From Paenibacillus phoenicis (lineage in GTDB: Bacteria > Bacillota > Bacilli > Paenibacillales > Paenibacillaceae), in the NCBI RefSeq assembly GCF_034718895.1, contig NZ_JAYERP010000001.1, forward strand, positions 868,001 through 932,000: DNA of 64,000 nt, read 5' to 3'. A program made the translations under genes and the position numbers. Each line of letters begins with the position of its first letter. Positions within the stretch are counted from its first letter, which is position 1. The notes under the pieces are model-generated. The model saw only the letters and a program-made list of their open reading frames with translations, ran no database searches and was not told the origin of the DNA. Below are positions 50,731 through 59,439 of the stretch, piece by piece.

Positions 50731-51996
50731 ATGCTCGGCAAAAAAGGCGATTTGATTGCATTGGCCTCCATACCGCTTATTATGACGCTGGGAAATTCCA
50801 TGCTGATTCCGATATTGCCACAGATTGCCCGTGAGCTTCATGTCAACTCCTTTCAGGTCAGTATGCTGATCACCGTGTATGCGGTGGTTGCGATCTTGCT
50901 GATTCCGATTGCCGGCTATCTTTCCGATAAATTCGGCCGTAAAGCGATCATTGTGCCCAGCTTGATTATCGCGGGAATCGGCGGCTGTATTTCTGGCGTG
51001 GCGGATTGGTTTGTGAACGGGCTGGCCGTATACTGGCTGATCCTAGGCGGTCGCTTCCTGCAAGGGATCGGAGCGGCTGGCGCCTTCCCGATCGTGTTGC
51101 CGCTGGTCGGCGATCTGTATGAAAGTGAGGAGGAAGTCAGCCACAATTTAGGCTTGATCGAAACCTCCAATACGTTTGGCAAAGTGCTCAGCCCGATCTT
51201 AGGTGCACTGCTTGGCGCTTGGATCTGGTATGTGCCGCTTCTGTCGATTCCGGTATTATGTTTGATCTCGCTATTGCTGGTGCTGTTTTTGGTGCGGGAA
51301 CCGAAAGATCGGGAGAAGGCCAAGCCGCTGAGGGAATTTATCTCTGCCGTCAAAGTGGTGCTGAAGCAAAAAGGCCGCTGGCTGTATGCCATCTTTGCGA
51401 TCGGCTGCATTTCGATGTTCCTGTTGTTTGGCGTGCTGTTTTATTTGTCTGAGCAACTGGAAGCAAAACACGGCCTGGACGGTGTGATCAAGGGGTTGGT
51501 ACTGGCGATTCCGCTGGCAGCTTTATGTCTGGCTTCTTATGTGACCGGGAAAAAAATCGGCAAGGACAAAAAGTTGATGAAATGGTCTGGCGTCGCAGGC
51601 TTAATCCTATCGACCGGCGCCTTATTTGGCATCGGCTTTTTCAACAACATCTATTTTGTGATCGTTTGCCTGATCGTCTGCGGCGCTGGTATCGGCATCG
51701 TCCTGCCCAGCTCCGATGCCTTGATCACCGAAGGTGTCGACAAGGAAATGCGAGGTACGATTACTTCACTCTACAGCAGCATGCGGTTTATCGGTGTATC
51801 GGCGGGGCCGCCGGTGATGTCGCTGCTGATGAAGGCTGGCCATATGACGATGTTTTTCGTCATCGCCGGAGTGTCGCTGGTGGCGGTCATCCTGCTGCTG
51901 ACGATGGTCAAGCCGGAATCCGGGCACGGTGGCGCAATCAAGCCCAAGGAGCCCCGAAAACGTACGAAAGTGGTAAAGGCTTTCCATCACAGCTAG
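50731..51996 (+). CDS. MFS transporter, YfiU/Bmr-like
   Basis: A 421-residue 12-helix protein. IPLIMTLGNSMLIPILPQIARELHVNSFQVSMLITVYAVVAILLIPIAGYLSDKFGRKAIIV contains helix 1-2 and motif A (GYLSDKFGRK). It resembles antiporters of the Bmr/YitG/TetA branch. The start is uncertain: AAGGGTGG (50711-50718) is 12 bases from ATG 50731, but only four from an out-of-frame ATG at 50723 that encodes a 10-codon peptide overlapping the start. The substrate is unknown. Confidence 0.85.
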   Translation: MLGKKGDLIALASIPLIMTLGNSMLIPILPQIARELHVNSFQVSMLITVYAVVAILLIPIAGYLSDKFGRKAIIVPSLIIAGIGGCISGVADWFVNGLAVYWLILGGRFLQGIGAAGAFPIVLPLVGDLYESEEEVSHNLGLIETSNTFGKVLSPILGALLGAWIWYVPLLSIPVLCLISLLLVLFLVREPKDREKAKPLREFISAVKVVLKQKGRWLYAIFAIGCISMFLLFGVLFYLSEQLEAKHGLDGVIKGLVLAIPLAALCLASYVTGKKIGKDKKLMKWSGVAGLILSTGALFGIGFFNNIYFVIVCLIVCGAGIGIVLPSSDALITEGVDKEMRGTITSLYSSMRFIGVSAGPPVMSLLMKAGHMTMFFVIAGVSLVAVILLLTMVKPESGHGGAIKPKEPRKRTKVVKAFHHS

Positions 51997-52018
51997 GCAT
52001 AAGGGCATGGACTCTCGG

Positions 52019-52066
52019 CAGCAGCGGAACGATCGGTTACGCTGCTGTTCTATTGTCCGGGCTTTT
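52019..52066 (+). terminator. Probable terminator
   Basis: CAGCAGCG pairs with CGCTGCTG. A T-rich stretch follows but is interrupted (TTCTATTGTCCGGGCTTTTTT). Confidence 0.45.
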
Positions 52067-52153
52067 TTGGTATGATTAGGAGCGAAAGTGCCGCTGGGAC
52101 AGAGGTGTTCGAGCGGGCAAAGGTACGAACATCATGATTTTGGAGGGGTAGAC

Positions 52154-52840
52154 ATGAATGCCAAACAGGCGGCGGGTTACCGCGCTGCAGAATGGGTAAA
52201 GGACGGAATGACCGTTGGTCTCGGGACGGGGTCAACCGCTTATTATGCGATCGAGAAAATCGGCGAGATGGTGGGGAACGGGTTGCAAATTCGTGCCATC
52301 GCAACTTCGAAGGCTTCAGAGGAGCTTGCCGCGAAATATCACATCCCGCTAATTGAGGCGAAGGACGTGGACCGATTGGATCTGGCGATCGACGGGGCCG
52401 ATGAGGTGGATCCGCAAATGGCGCTGATCAAAGGCGGCGGGGGAGCGCTGCTTCGGGAGAAGCTCGTCGCGATCAACAGCGATCGGTTTATCGTCATTGC
52501 CGATCATAGCAAGATGGTTCCTACATTGGGGCGTTTCAAACTGCCGATTGAGTTGGTGCCGTTTTGTTACGAATGGACCCTGCGGGAGCTGAAGAGCCGT
52601 TACGATGTTCCGTTCGAAATGCGGATGCAGGGGGATCAGCTGTACGTGACCGATAACGGGAACTACATCGTGGATGCGGTCTTCGGACAAATCGCTGACC
52701 CTGCCCGGTTAAGCGACGAGTTGAAGGCGATGACAGGCGTTGTCGAGCACGGACTGTTCGTTGGCATTGCGCAAACCGTCGTGATTGGTTATGAGGATGG
52801 GCGTACAGAAATTAAGGAGGCACCATGTTCAAATCAATAA
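52154..52840 (+). CDS. rpiA: Ribose 5-phosphate isomerase A
   Basis: A 228-residue enzyme interconverting ribose 5-phosphate and ribulose 5-phosphate in the pentose phosphate pathway. Conserved motifs: VGLGTGSTAYYAIEKIG (phosphate loop), ATSKASEELA, DLAIDGADEVDPQMALIKGGGGALLREK (catalytic Asp and Lys), and VIADHSKMVPTLG. The start ATG 52154 follows TTGGAGGGG; the longer reading from 52088 lies upstream of that SD. It overlaps the next GNAT gene by 16 bases. It could work with the lactonase at 44043 in the same pathway, though not linked. Confidence 0.93.
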   Translation: MNAKQAAGYRAAEWVKDGMTVGLGTGSTAYYAIEKIGEMVGNGLQIRAIATSKASEELAAKYHIPLIEAKDVDRLDLAIDGADEVDPQMALIKGGGGALLREKLVAINSDRFIVIADHSKMVPTLGRFKLPIELVPFCYEWTLRELKSRYDVPFEMRMQGDQLYVTDNGNYIVDAVFGQIADPARLSDELKAMTGVVEHGLFVGIAQTVVIGYEDGRTEIKEAPCSNQ

Positions 52841-53262
52841 AAGCGAGGGTGGACGAGCCTGTCATTCGGGAGCTGCTGGAATATGCGGTGATGTTTGACC
52901 CGGATGCGCTGGAGGACGCGGCTCGTTTGTACCGGGAAGAGGATACATATCAGCTGTATGGATATGAAGAGGAAGCGGGGATTGCCGGAATTATCGGCTA
53001 TCGTGTCAACGCTTCGCAGACGCTTGAAATCATCCATCTTGCCGTCCATCCAGAACAGCGGATGAAAGGGTATGGACGAGCCTTGGTGCTGCTCGCCCTC
53101 ACGGAAGCATCTCCGGAGCGGATGGAGGCCATTACCGATGAGGCAGGCGCAGATTTTTTCCGGAACATCGGGTTTCAAATTACCGGGTTTTGGGATGAAG
53201 CCATCGGGGAAGAACGGTTTCGCTGCATCTATGAAGTGGAAGAGAACGAAGAGGATGAATAA
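52825..53262 (+). CDS. GNAT N-acetyltransferase
   Basis: A 145-residue acetyltransferase with a compact fold: strand EIIHLAVHPEQRMKGYGRALVLLAL holds the acetyl-CoA loop (QRMKGYG), and FFRNIGFQITGF is motif B. The C-terminus is very acidic (EVEENEEDE). It starts at ATG 52825 after TTAAGGAGG, overlapping rpiA, so it is translationally coupled to it. The substrate is unknown. Confidence 0.85.
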   Translation: MFKSIKARVDEPVIRELLEYAVMFDPDALEDAARLYREEDTYQLYGYEEEAGIAGIIGYRVNASQTLEIIHLAVHPEQRMKGYGRALVLLALTEASPERMEAITDEAGADFFRNIGFQITGFWDEAIGEERFRCIYEVEENEEDE

Positions 53263-53274
53263 GGTCCGGCTGAA

Positions 53275-53305
53275 AGGCTGCGGGGAGAACCCCGCGGCTT
53301 TTTTT
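53275..53305 (+). terminator. Intrinsic terminator after rpiA-GNAT
   Basis: GCTGCGGGG pairs with CCCCGCGGC around AGAA, followed by seven T. Confidence 0.9.
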
Positions 53306-53340
53306 GCGTAATCATCTTGATAAAAATTCGCTCAAGGGAT

Positions 53341-53396
53341 TTGACTTTCAGGCGGCAATCGCCTATAGTTTCATATGTAGTTTCATTATCGAACTA
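53341..53396 (+). promoter_or_regulatory. Promoter and candidate operator of the MarR/MMPL operon
   Basis: TTGACT (53341-53346), 17-bp spacer, TATAGT (53364-53369). TAGTTTCAT occurs twice (from 53366 and 53378), and TAGTT/AACTA make an inverted repeat at 53378-53396, right at the transcription start. This is a likely binding site for the MarR protein encoded next. Confidence 0.65.
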
Positions 53397-53454
53397 TTCT
53401 ACTGGTGAACTAACTGGACATGTTTCTTGTTCAGAAGACAAGGGGGATTTAGGG

Positions 53455-53904
53455 GTGAATCTTGAAACGAAGCAGTTGATTGAGCGGTATATGGCAGCTT
53501 TTTTCGAGGTCTCGAAGCGGCTGAACGGGCAAATCCGCGACATGATTCAAGAGGATATCACCATGGAGCAATTTCAGATTTTGAAGTACATTTCCTCCCG
53601 CGGCAGATGTACCTCGACGGAACTGGCAGATGCGTTTGGGGTAGGCAAAAGCTCCATCACCGCGATGATCACACGGATGGTCGACAAAGGATTGCTTCAG
53701 CGGACTCGGGATCAAGACGACCGTCGGGTCGTTTATTTAACGATGACAGAGCAGGGGCAGCGCAATTACGACATTGTCCAAGATCAGATCATCAGCACCG
53801 TTTCGAAGTATTTGGTGCATTTCGAAGCGGACGAAGTGGAAGGATTTATTAGCGCGTTTGAGAGATTAGCCAGATTGGTCGGAGAGGGGAGTTCGGGAAA
53901 ATGA
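53455..53904 (+). CDS. MarR family transcriptional regulator
   Basis: A 149-residue winged-helix repressor: TSTELADAFGVGKSSITAMITRMVDKGLLQRTRDQDDRRVVYLTMTEQG is the DNA-binding unit with the wing. I start at GTG 53455 just after GGGGGATTTAGGG; the longer open frame to 53317 crosses the promoter. Its stop overlaps the next start (ATGA, 53901-53904), so it is coupled to the MMPL gene and very likely represses it. Confidence 0.87.
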   Translation: MNLETKQLIERYMAAFFEVSKRLNGQIRDMIQEDITMEQFQILKYISSRGRCTSTELADAFGVGKSSITAMITRMVDKGLLQRTRDQDDRRVVYLTMTEQGQRNYDIVQDQIISTVSKYLVHFEADEVEGFISAFERLARLVGEGSSGK

Positions 53905-56900
53905 GATTCATACTGAAGGCAAGATGGTGGATCTTGCTGTTGTGGATCGCTTTGGCGGCAGCATTAATGCTGACGGCGCCTTCCATGGGGAATTTAGTGC
54001 GGGAGAACGGGGAGATCACCGTTCCGGACGGGTATTCCTCCTCTGAAGCTTCCGCCATATTAGCGGAGGCGGCCAAGCTGAAGGGCGGAGCGGCAGAGAC
54101 TCAGATCGCCCTCGTCTTTCATGATGATCAAGGCATCGATGATGCCGAGCAGAAAGAGATTGAACAAGGCATCTCCGCGCTGCGCGACCATATGGAGGAG
54201 ATCGGCATCGCTTCAATTACCGATCCGTTCAGCACGCCGGAAGCGAAAGATAAGTTGATCTCCAAGGACGGTAAAACGATATTAACCTCTTTGTCGGTGC
54301 TTGACGAGCAGCGTCCGCTCAAGGAGATCGAGCAAGATATTCATCAAACCCTCGATTCGCTGAAGGTCGAGCACTATCTGACCGGGCAAAAGCAAATTAA
54401 CGAGGATATGATCGTCAGTTCGGAGCAGGGTCTGAAGAAATCGGAATATTTTACCGTAATCTTTATTTTGCTGATCCTGTTCGTGGTATTCCGCTCGGTG
54501 GTGGCACCGTTTATCCCATTGCTGACGGTTGGGCTCAGCTATCTGGTGTCCCAATCCGTCGTTGCGTTCCTGGTGGATACGGTGAATTTCCCGATTTCGA
54601 CGTACACGCAGATCTTTATGGTGGCGGTGATGTTTGGGATCGGGACGGACTATTGTATCCTGCTGATCAGCCGCTTTAAGGAAGAACTGCAGCATACGGA
54701 TGACCAATGGGAGGCGATCGTCCAGACGTACCGTAAAGCAGGGAAGACGGTGCTCTTCTCCGGGCTCGCCGTCCTGGTCGGCTTCACGACAATTGGATTA
54801 TCGCAATTTATGTTGTACCGCTCGGCGGTAGCGGTAGCTGTCGGCATCGCGGTTATGCTTATCGCCTTGGTTACGGTCGTGCCGTTCTTTATGGCCGTGC
54901 TGGGCACCAAGCTGTTCTGGCCTGTCCGCGGTTCGCTGGAACATAAGGAAAACCGGTTCTGGGGCGCCATCGGTCGCTTCTCCTTGAAGCGTCCATGGGC
55001 AGCTCTGTTGATCGTTGCTGCTGTAACGGTACCGTTCGTGATTACGTACACCGGCAATGTATCCTTCAACAGTATGGAGGAAATCGGCGGCGAATATGAA
55101 TCGGTCAAAGCGTATAACATCATCTCCGAAAGCTTTGAACCCGGTGAGTCGTTGCCGTCCACCATCGTGATCAAAAATGACGAGCCCATGGATAATGCGG
55201 AGTATATGGCACTCGCTGAGAAGATCAGCCGCGAGGTAGAGAAAACGGATGGCGTTGCCAGCATTCGGGGGATGAGCCGCCCGACAGGGGAAGTGCTCAA
55301 GGATTTCGCATTAAGCAATCAGGTGAAGACCGTCGGTGAAGGATTAGGCGAAGGCGGCGAAGGGCTGGGTAAGATCCAAAACGGATTAGCGGAAGCCAGC
55401 CAGGCGCTGTCGGAAAACGCCCCTAAGCTGAAGGAAGCCGCCGATAGCACCGGGAAGCTGGTGGACGGTACCGCGAAGCTGAAGGACGGAATCTCTCAGC
55501 TGTCCGGAGGTCTTACCGCGATCGAGAAAGGGATTCGTGAAGGTTCGGCTGGGGCCGGCCAGTTGAAGCAAGGATTACAACAAGCGCAAAAGAGCGCTGA
55601 GGATTTGGCGAACGCCCACAATCAACTGCTTGACTCTTATCAGCAGTTGGCTCAAGGGGTTTCCGGCCTGGGTAACGGTCTGACGCAAATCCGCGAACCT
55701 TTGGGGGCTGCTTCGCAGGGGTTAGCCGCCTTGACGGGTCGCTTCAGCAGCCTGGAGGGCAAATATCCTGATTTAGCGTCGGATCCAGATTATTTAACGA
55801 TTCGCACGACGGTATTGGAAACCGGCAAAGGTCTGGAGCAACTGACGGCCGGGCTTCAGCAGATCGAAGCACAGCTTGAGCAGGTTGCGGCCGGGCTGAA
55901 TCAAGCTAACCAAGGCTACGCGCAGGCGGCAGCCGGCGGGAAGCAGTTGGCTGAGGGCCTGGACCAAATCGTTGCTGGGCTGGCGAAGCTGCAAACGGGA
56001 TTGGATCAGGCTGCCAAGGGTCAAGGCAAGATCGTGGGGCAGCTGCCTGAAGTCGAATCCGGTCTGGCGCAAATTCAAAACGGGCAACAGCAAGTACAAA
56101 GCGGATTCAGCGAATTCTCCGGTCAAATCACGCAGCTTACTGATGGGCTGAATCAAAGCGTTGACGGCCTGGCTCAAGTGTCCGGCGGATTAACAACTGC
56201 CAAGGACTACTTGACGGAGGTTGGAAGCACGGACAACGGTCTGGACGGCTGGTACGTTCCGAAGGAAGCGCTGGAGAACGAACAGATCGAGCAAGTATTC
56301 GATACGTATCTGTCCGCGGACCGCAAAGTCATGAAGCTTGAAGTCGTCTTCTCCAGCAACCCTTATGGCCGGGAAGCGATTGACCAGATCGATGCAGTGG
56401 AAGCTGCGGTGCAAACGGCGGTGAAAGGGACGCCGCTGGAAAACGCCGACATCGCGATCGGCGGCGTATCGAGTACGTTTAACGATCTGAAGACGATTTC
56501 GGGGAACGACTATACGCGCACCGTCTTTTTAATGCTGGCTGGGATCTTCATTATCCTGGTGGTATTGCTTCGTTCGTTGGTGATGCCAGTCTACATCATT
56601 TTGTCCCTGGTGTTGACGTTCTACGCTTCGATCGGGTTTACGGAGTGGGTCTTCGTCGACGTCTTTGGGTACTCCGGCGTGAGCTGGGCGACGCCATTCT
56701 TCGGTTTCGTTCTGTTGGTAGCGCTGGGCGTTGACTACAGCATCTTCCTGATGGACCGCTTTAACGAGAACAAAGAGTGGAACGTCAGCGACGCGATCTT
56801 GCATTCGATGCGCAATATGGGGACGGTGATTTTGTCCGCAGCGATCATTCTTGGCGGGACGATGGCCTCGATGTATCCGTCCGGCGTGCTGTCCATGCTG

Positions 56901-57062
56901 CAAATCGCCACGCTGGTGTTAACTGGCCTGGTGCTGTACTCCGTAGTCGTTTTGCCGTTCCTCATCCCGGTGATGGTGAAGCTGTTTGGGCAAGCGAACT
57001 GGTGGCCGTTTCACCGCCGCTTCGGCGAAGGGACGCAGCAAGAGAACAGTGTAAATCTGTAA
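53901..57062 (+). CDS. MMPL-family RND transporter with long repeat domain
   Basis: The protein has 1053 residues. There is one helix at ~8-25, an extracellular domain, a first block of five or six helices (~185-370; GIGTDYCILLISRFKEEL is the MMPL motif), a second extracellular domain, and a second block (~870-1040; GVDYSIFLMDRFNE). The second loop contains a ~320-residue stretch (~480-800) of repeated G-L-x-x-L/I-x-x-G-L-x-Q units, a heptad-like pattern seen in YhgE/Pip proteins. It resembles YdgH/YdfJ of Bacillus. It is probably an exporter of lipophilic compounds or surface lipids under MarR control. Confidence 0.88.
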   Translation: MRFILKARWWILLLWIALAAALMLTAPSMGNLVRENGEITVPDGYSSSEASAILAEAAKLKGGAAETQIALVFHDDQGIDDAEQKEIEQGISALRDHMEEIGIASITDPFSTPEAKDKLISKDGKTILTSLSVLDEQRPLKEIEQDIHQTLDSLKVEHYLTGQKQINEDMIVSSEQGLKKSEYFTVIFILLILFVVFRSVVAPFIPLLTVGLSYLVSQSVVAFLVDTVNFPISTYTQIFMVAVMFGIGTDYCILLISRFKEELQHTDDQWEAIVQTYRKAGKTVLFSGLAVLVGFTTIGLSQFMLYRSAVAVAVGIAVMLIALVTVVPFFMAVLGTKLFWPVRGSLEHKENRFWGAIGRFSLKRPWAALLIVAAVTVPFVITYTGNVSFNSMEEIGGEYESVKAYNIISESFEPGESLPSTIVIKNDEPMDNAEYMALAEKISREVEKTDGVASIRGMSRPTGEVLKDFALSNQVKTVGEGLGEGGEGLGKIQNGLAEASQALSENAPKLKEAADSTGKLVDGTAKLKDGISQLSGGLTAIEKGIREGSAGAGQLKQGLQQAQKSAEDLANAHNQLLDSYQQLAQGVSGLGNGLTQIREPLGAASQGLAALTGRFSSLEGKYPDLASDPDYLTIRTTVLETGKGLEQLTAGLQQIEAQLEQVAAGLNQANQGYAQAAAGGKQLAEGLDQIVAGLAKLQTGLDQAAKGQGKIVGQLPEVESGLAQIQNGQQQVQSGFSEFSGQITQLTDGLNQSVDGLAQVSGGLTTAKDYLTEVGSTDNGLDGWYVPKEALENEQIEQVFDTYLSADRKVMKLEVVFSSNPYGREAIDQIDAVEAAVQTAVKGTPLENADIAIGGVSSTFNDLKTISGNDYTRTVFLMLAGIFIILVVLLRSLVMPVYIILSLVLTFYASIGFTEWVFVDVFGYSGVSWATPFFGFVLLVALGVDYSIFLMDRFNENKEWNVSDAILHSMRNMGTVILSAAIILGGTMASMYPSGVLSMLQIATLVLTGLVLYSVVVLPFLIPVMVKLFGQANWWPFHRRFGEGTQQENSVNL

Positions 57063-57081
57063 ACCGCAGGTGTACAAAAGC

Positions 57082-57124
57082 AACGCCGGCTTCTTCTCCA
57101 ATTTGGAGGGAAGCCGGCGTTTTG
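57082..57124. terminator. Bidirectional terminator
   Basis: AACGCCGGCTTC pairs with GAAGCCGGCGTT around a second CTCC/GGAG stem, followed by TTTG. It lies between convergent genes. Confidence 0.85.
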
Positions 57125-57141
57125 TTGTGGATACCTTGACC

Positions 57142-57819
57142 TTAACCAAGCGTGCTGCGTTTGAGGAAGCTGCGCAGCGCCCATCCGCGCTCTTGACGCT
57201 TCTTATATTTCGGTAGAGAACGGTACACCTCAATCGACTCCTTGTAAGCGCGTTTTGCCTCTTCCTTGCTGCCCAGCGACTGATACAAGCAGCCAAGCAA
57301 ATAATACGCTTCACTGGAGGAGGATTGGATTTCGCCAAACCGCGCGGCGTATTGCAGCGCTTTCTGCGGATCTCGCTCACGGAAGGCGGAGGCGAGGCGC
57401 AGGTAAGGTTGACCGTATTTCACCCGTTCGTTCAGGCTTAGGGCGTGCAAAATATGCGCTTCCCCTTCCTTGATCCGTCCCAGTCCTAAACAGGCCGTCC
57501 CGAGGTCATCCCAAAACTCTGCCGACGACTCAGAGAAGTCCTTCGCCTCTTCGAGCAAGCGATGAGCTTCGGCATATTTCTTGCGTTCCAGCAGTAAGCG
57601 GGCAAGCTCGCGTTTGGCAGAGACGTCGAAGGGGCTTGCGGCCAACTGCTGCCGGAGACGACCTATATTGTGGCTGCGTTTGATCGGTTTGCTCAGGCTC
57701 GGAAACAACCCAACATATCGCCGATCAATGAAGTAAAGGATGAGGAGCAAGACGATGATGGCGAGAAACGGATTGCCTAGCAGCCAAGACAAGAGAAAAA
57801 ACAGGAATATCTTACTCAT
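57142..57819 (-). CDS. Membrane-anchored TPR protein
   Basis: The protein has 225 residues. One or two hydrophobic helices at ~3-32 anchor it, and about four TPR-like helical hairpins fill residues ~55-205 (AKRELARLLLERKKYAEAHRLLEEA, FWDDLGTACLGLGRIKEGEAHILHAL, AYYLLGCLYQSLGSKEEAKRAYKES). The C-terminus is very basic (KYKKRQERGW). It probably scaffolds protein contacts at the cytoplasmic membrane; partners are unknown. It is monocistronic on the minus strand. Confidence 0.82.
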   Translation of the reverse strand: MSKIFLFFLLSWLLGNPFLAIIVLLLILYFIDRRYVGLFPSLSKPIKRSHNIGRLRQQLAASPFDVSAKRELARLLLERKKYAEAHRLLEEAKDFSESSAEFWDDLGTACLGLGRIKEGEAHILHALSLNERVKYGQPYLRLASAFRERDPQKALQYAARFGEIQSSSSEAYYLLGCLYQSLGSKEEAKRAYKESIEVYRSLPKYKKRQERGWALRSFLKRSTLG

Positions 57820-57883
57820 GAAAAGTCCTCCGCAATCACATGATAATTTCCAATTATATCACAGGGGAAGGAGGACGAGGAAA

Positions 57884-57913
57884 AAATAAAAACAGCCGCC
57901 TCGAGGCGGCTGT
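57884..57913 (-). terminator. Intrinsic terminator
   Basis: On the minus strand ACAGCCGCC-TCGA-GGCGGCTGT is followed by TTTTATTTTTT. It ends the Gln-coil/Ser-Gly gene. Confidence 0.9.
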
Positions 57914-57922
57914 CACATTGAT

Positions 57923-58480
57923 TTATTGGAAGTTGCGAAACGAGCCTGTGGAGCCGATCGAACCTGCACCGGAGATCGAACCCGAGGTGTGAGATCCCGT
58001 GGAGTTCATGGAGCCTGCGGAACCCAAGGAGCCCATGGAGCTGGCAGCGCTGGAGCCGATGGAGCTCAAAGAACTGGTGTGCGTGGAGCTTGGCTGGTGA
58101 CTGTTCATGGAAGAGCCGATGCTGCCACCGCTATAGCTGCTTTGACCGATTCCTTGCGTGCTGTAGGAGGTTTGACCGATGCTAGGCTGGGTATAACTCG
58201 TGCCGAAACCAGACATCGAGTTTACGCTGCTTTCCAGTTGATTCGCAAGCTGTGCTACGCGTTGATACTGCTGCATCGCAGTTTGATGCCCTTGGAGTGC
58301 GGATTGAATCACTTGCACGGCTCTACGCTCGCGTTGAGCCAGCTCTTCCAGCTGCATCGCGTTTTGTTGTTCCTGTTGCAGCATTTGCTGGTACATCATC
58401 GTAGCTTGACGGGTTTGCTGTTCCAGCTGGCGCATCGTTTGTTCGATCTCACGAAGTTGTTGACTGACATTGTTGTACAT
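57923..58480 (-). CDS. Gln-rich coiled-coil protein with Ser-Gly repeat tail
   Basis: The protein has 185 residues. Residues ~1-90 are a helical, glutamine-rich coiled coil (REIEQTMRQLEQQTRQATMMYQQMLQQ). Residues ~91-185 are of low complexity, dominated by Ser, Gly, Thr and Ile in loose repeats (SIGSS, SMGSLGSAGSMNSTGS). There is no signal peptide. AGGATCC-type upstream bases include AGGAGG before ATG 58480. The composition resembles spore-coat or other self-assembling proteins of Bacillales, but that is inference. It has its own terminator. Confidence 0.75.
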   Translation of the reverse strand: MYNNVSQQLREIEQTMRQLEQQTRQATMMYQQMLQQEQQNAMQLEELAQRERRAVQVIQSALQGHQTAMQQYQRVAQLANQLESSVNSMSGFGTSYTQPSIGQTSYSTQGIGQSSYSGGSIGSSMNSHQPSSTHTSSLSSIGSSAASSMGSLGSAGSMNSTGSHTSGSISGAGSIGSTGSFRNFQ

Positions 58481-58644
58481 CTGCTAAGGATCCTCCTAAA
58501 GTTAAGTTAGGTTGTGAAACCATCGTTAGGTTACCCCTCGAATTCACGGCTATACATCGAATTAAGCAGATCCCGAGGCCGTCAAGGTAAGGGTCCAATC
58601 CCTCGTCCAACCGGATACATAAACTATGGTGGAGGTGAATGCGA

Positions 58645-59352
58645 TTGGATAAAAACGGGTTTATTCAGAAAATCGCCCCCCTTGCCGTCGCCAGCTCGAA
58701 GGAAAGCAGGATTCCGGCTTCATTGACGATCGCCCAAGCCGTTTTGGAATCGAACTGGGGGACCAGTCGTCTTGCTGTCCAAGGCAATAACCTGTTTGGG
58801 TTAAAAGGCACCGGTCCGGCAGGCAGCTTGATTCTGCCCACAACCGAGTATCGGGGCGGCAAAGCGGTGACGGTGAACGCGGCTTTTCGCAAATACCGGT
58901 CATGGGCAGAATCGATTGCGGATCACGCCCGTTTATTATCGGCGCCGCGCTATGCCGGGGCGATTGGAAAGACAGGTCCGGAAGCGGCGCGGGCCGTTGC
59001 AGCGGCCGGATACGCGACGGATCCGCAATATGCCAACAAACTGATCCAGTTGATGAATACCTACAGCTTGACGCAATATGATGCAACGAAGGGAGATGAA
59101 CCGATGACTGCAGAGGAGAAAAAACAATTTGCAGCGCTTCAAGACCTCGTCCAAGCGCAGGCGAAGAAAATCGCCGAGTTGGAGAAATGGACAAAGCCGG
59201 GGATTCCCGCCTGGGCCAAGGAAGCGGTGGAGGCGGCGGTGAAATACAGCAAGGACGATCCGCTGTTGATGAACCCGGAGCAGGGCAGCGTGGATTTTTA
59301 CCGAATCATTACCGTGATGCACCGTCGGGGCTTGTTTGACAAGGGGATATAA
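58645..59352 (+). CDS. Glucosaminidase-type peptidoglycan hydrolase, phage-endolysin-like
   Basis: The protein has 235 residues. Residues ~1-150 are a glucosaminidase domain (IPASLTIAQAVLESNWGTSRLAVQGNNLFGLKG), with Glu in VLESNWG as the likely catalytic acid; it cuts the glycan backbone. Residues ~155-235 match the C-terminal region common in Bacillus phage lysins (EEKKQFAALQDLVQAQAKKIAELEKW…VDFYRIITVMHRRGLFD). There is no signal peptide. I start at TTG 58645, seven bases after GGAGGTG; ATG 58639 is too close. No holin or phage genes are nearby, so this may be a domesticated lysin or a spore enzyme. Confidence 0.85.
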   Translation: MDKNGFIQKIAPLAVASSKESRIPASLTIAQAVLESNWGTSRLAVQGNNLFGLKGTGPAGSLILPTTEYRGGKAVTVNAAFRKYRSWAESIADHARLLSAPRYAGAIGKTGPEAARAVAAAGYATDPQYANKLIQLMNTYSLTQYDATKGDEPMTAEEKKQFAALQDLVQAQAKKIAELEKWTKPGIPAWAKEAVEAAVKYSKDDPLLMNPEQGSVDFYRIITVMHRRGLFDKGI

Positions 59353-59439
59353 GCCAGGACTTAGACGGTTGTCATCAGCGTCCCCCGGTGGTACGATGGG
59401 TTGGAAGATTAAGGAACTGCCGCGAGGGAGGGAGTAACG

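Noticed and set aside
53317..53454. Extending the MarR protein upstream to 53317
   Set aside because: This part contains a TTGACT-17-TATAGT promoter and the operator, so it is not coding.
58560..58625. A tRNA-like T-arm (GGTAAGGGTCCAATCCCTCGTCC)
   Set aside because: Only one arm-like stem is present; there is no acceptor stem, D-arm or anticodon arm around it.
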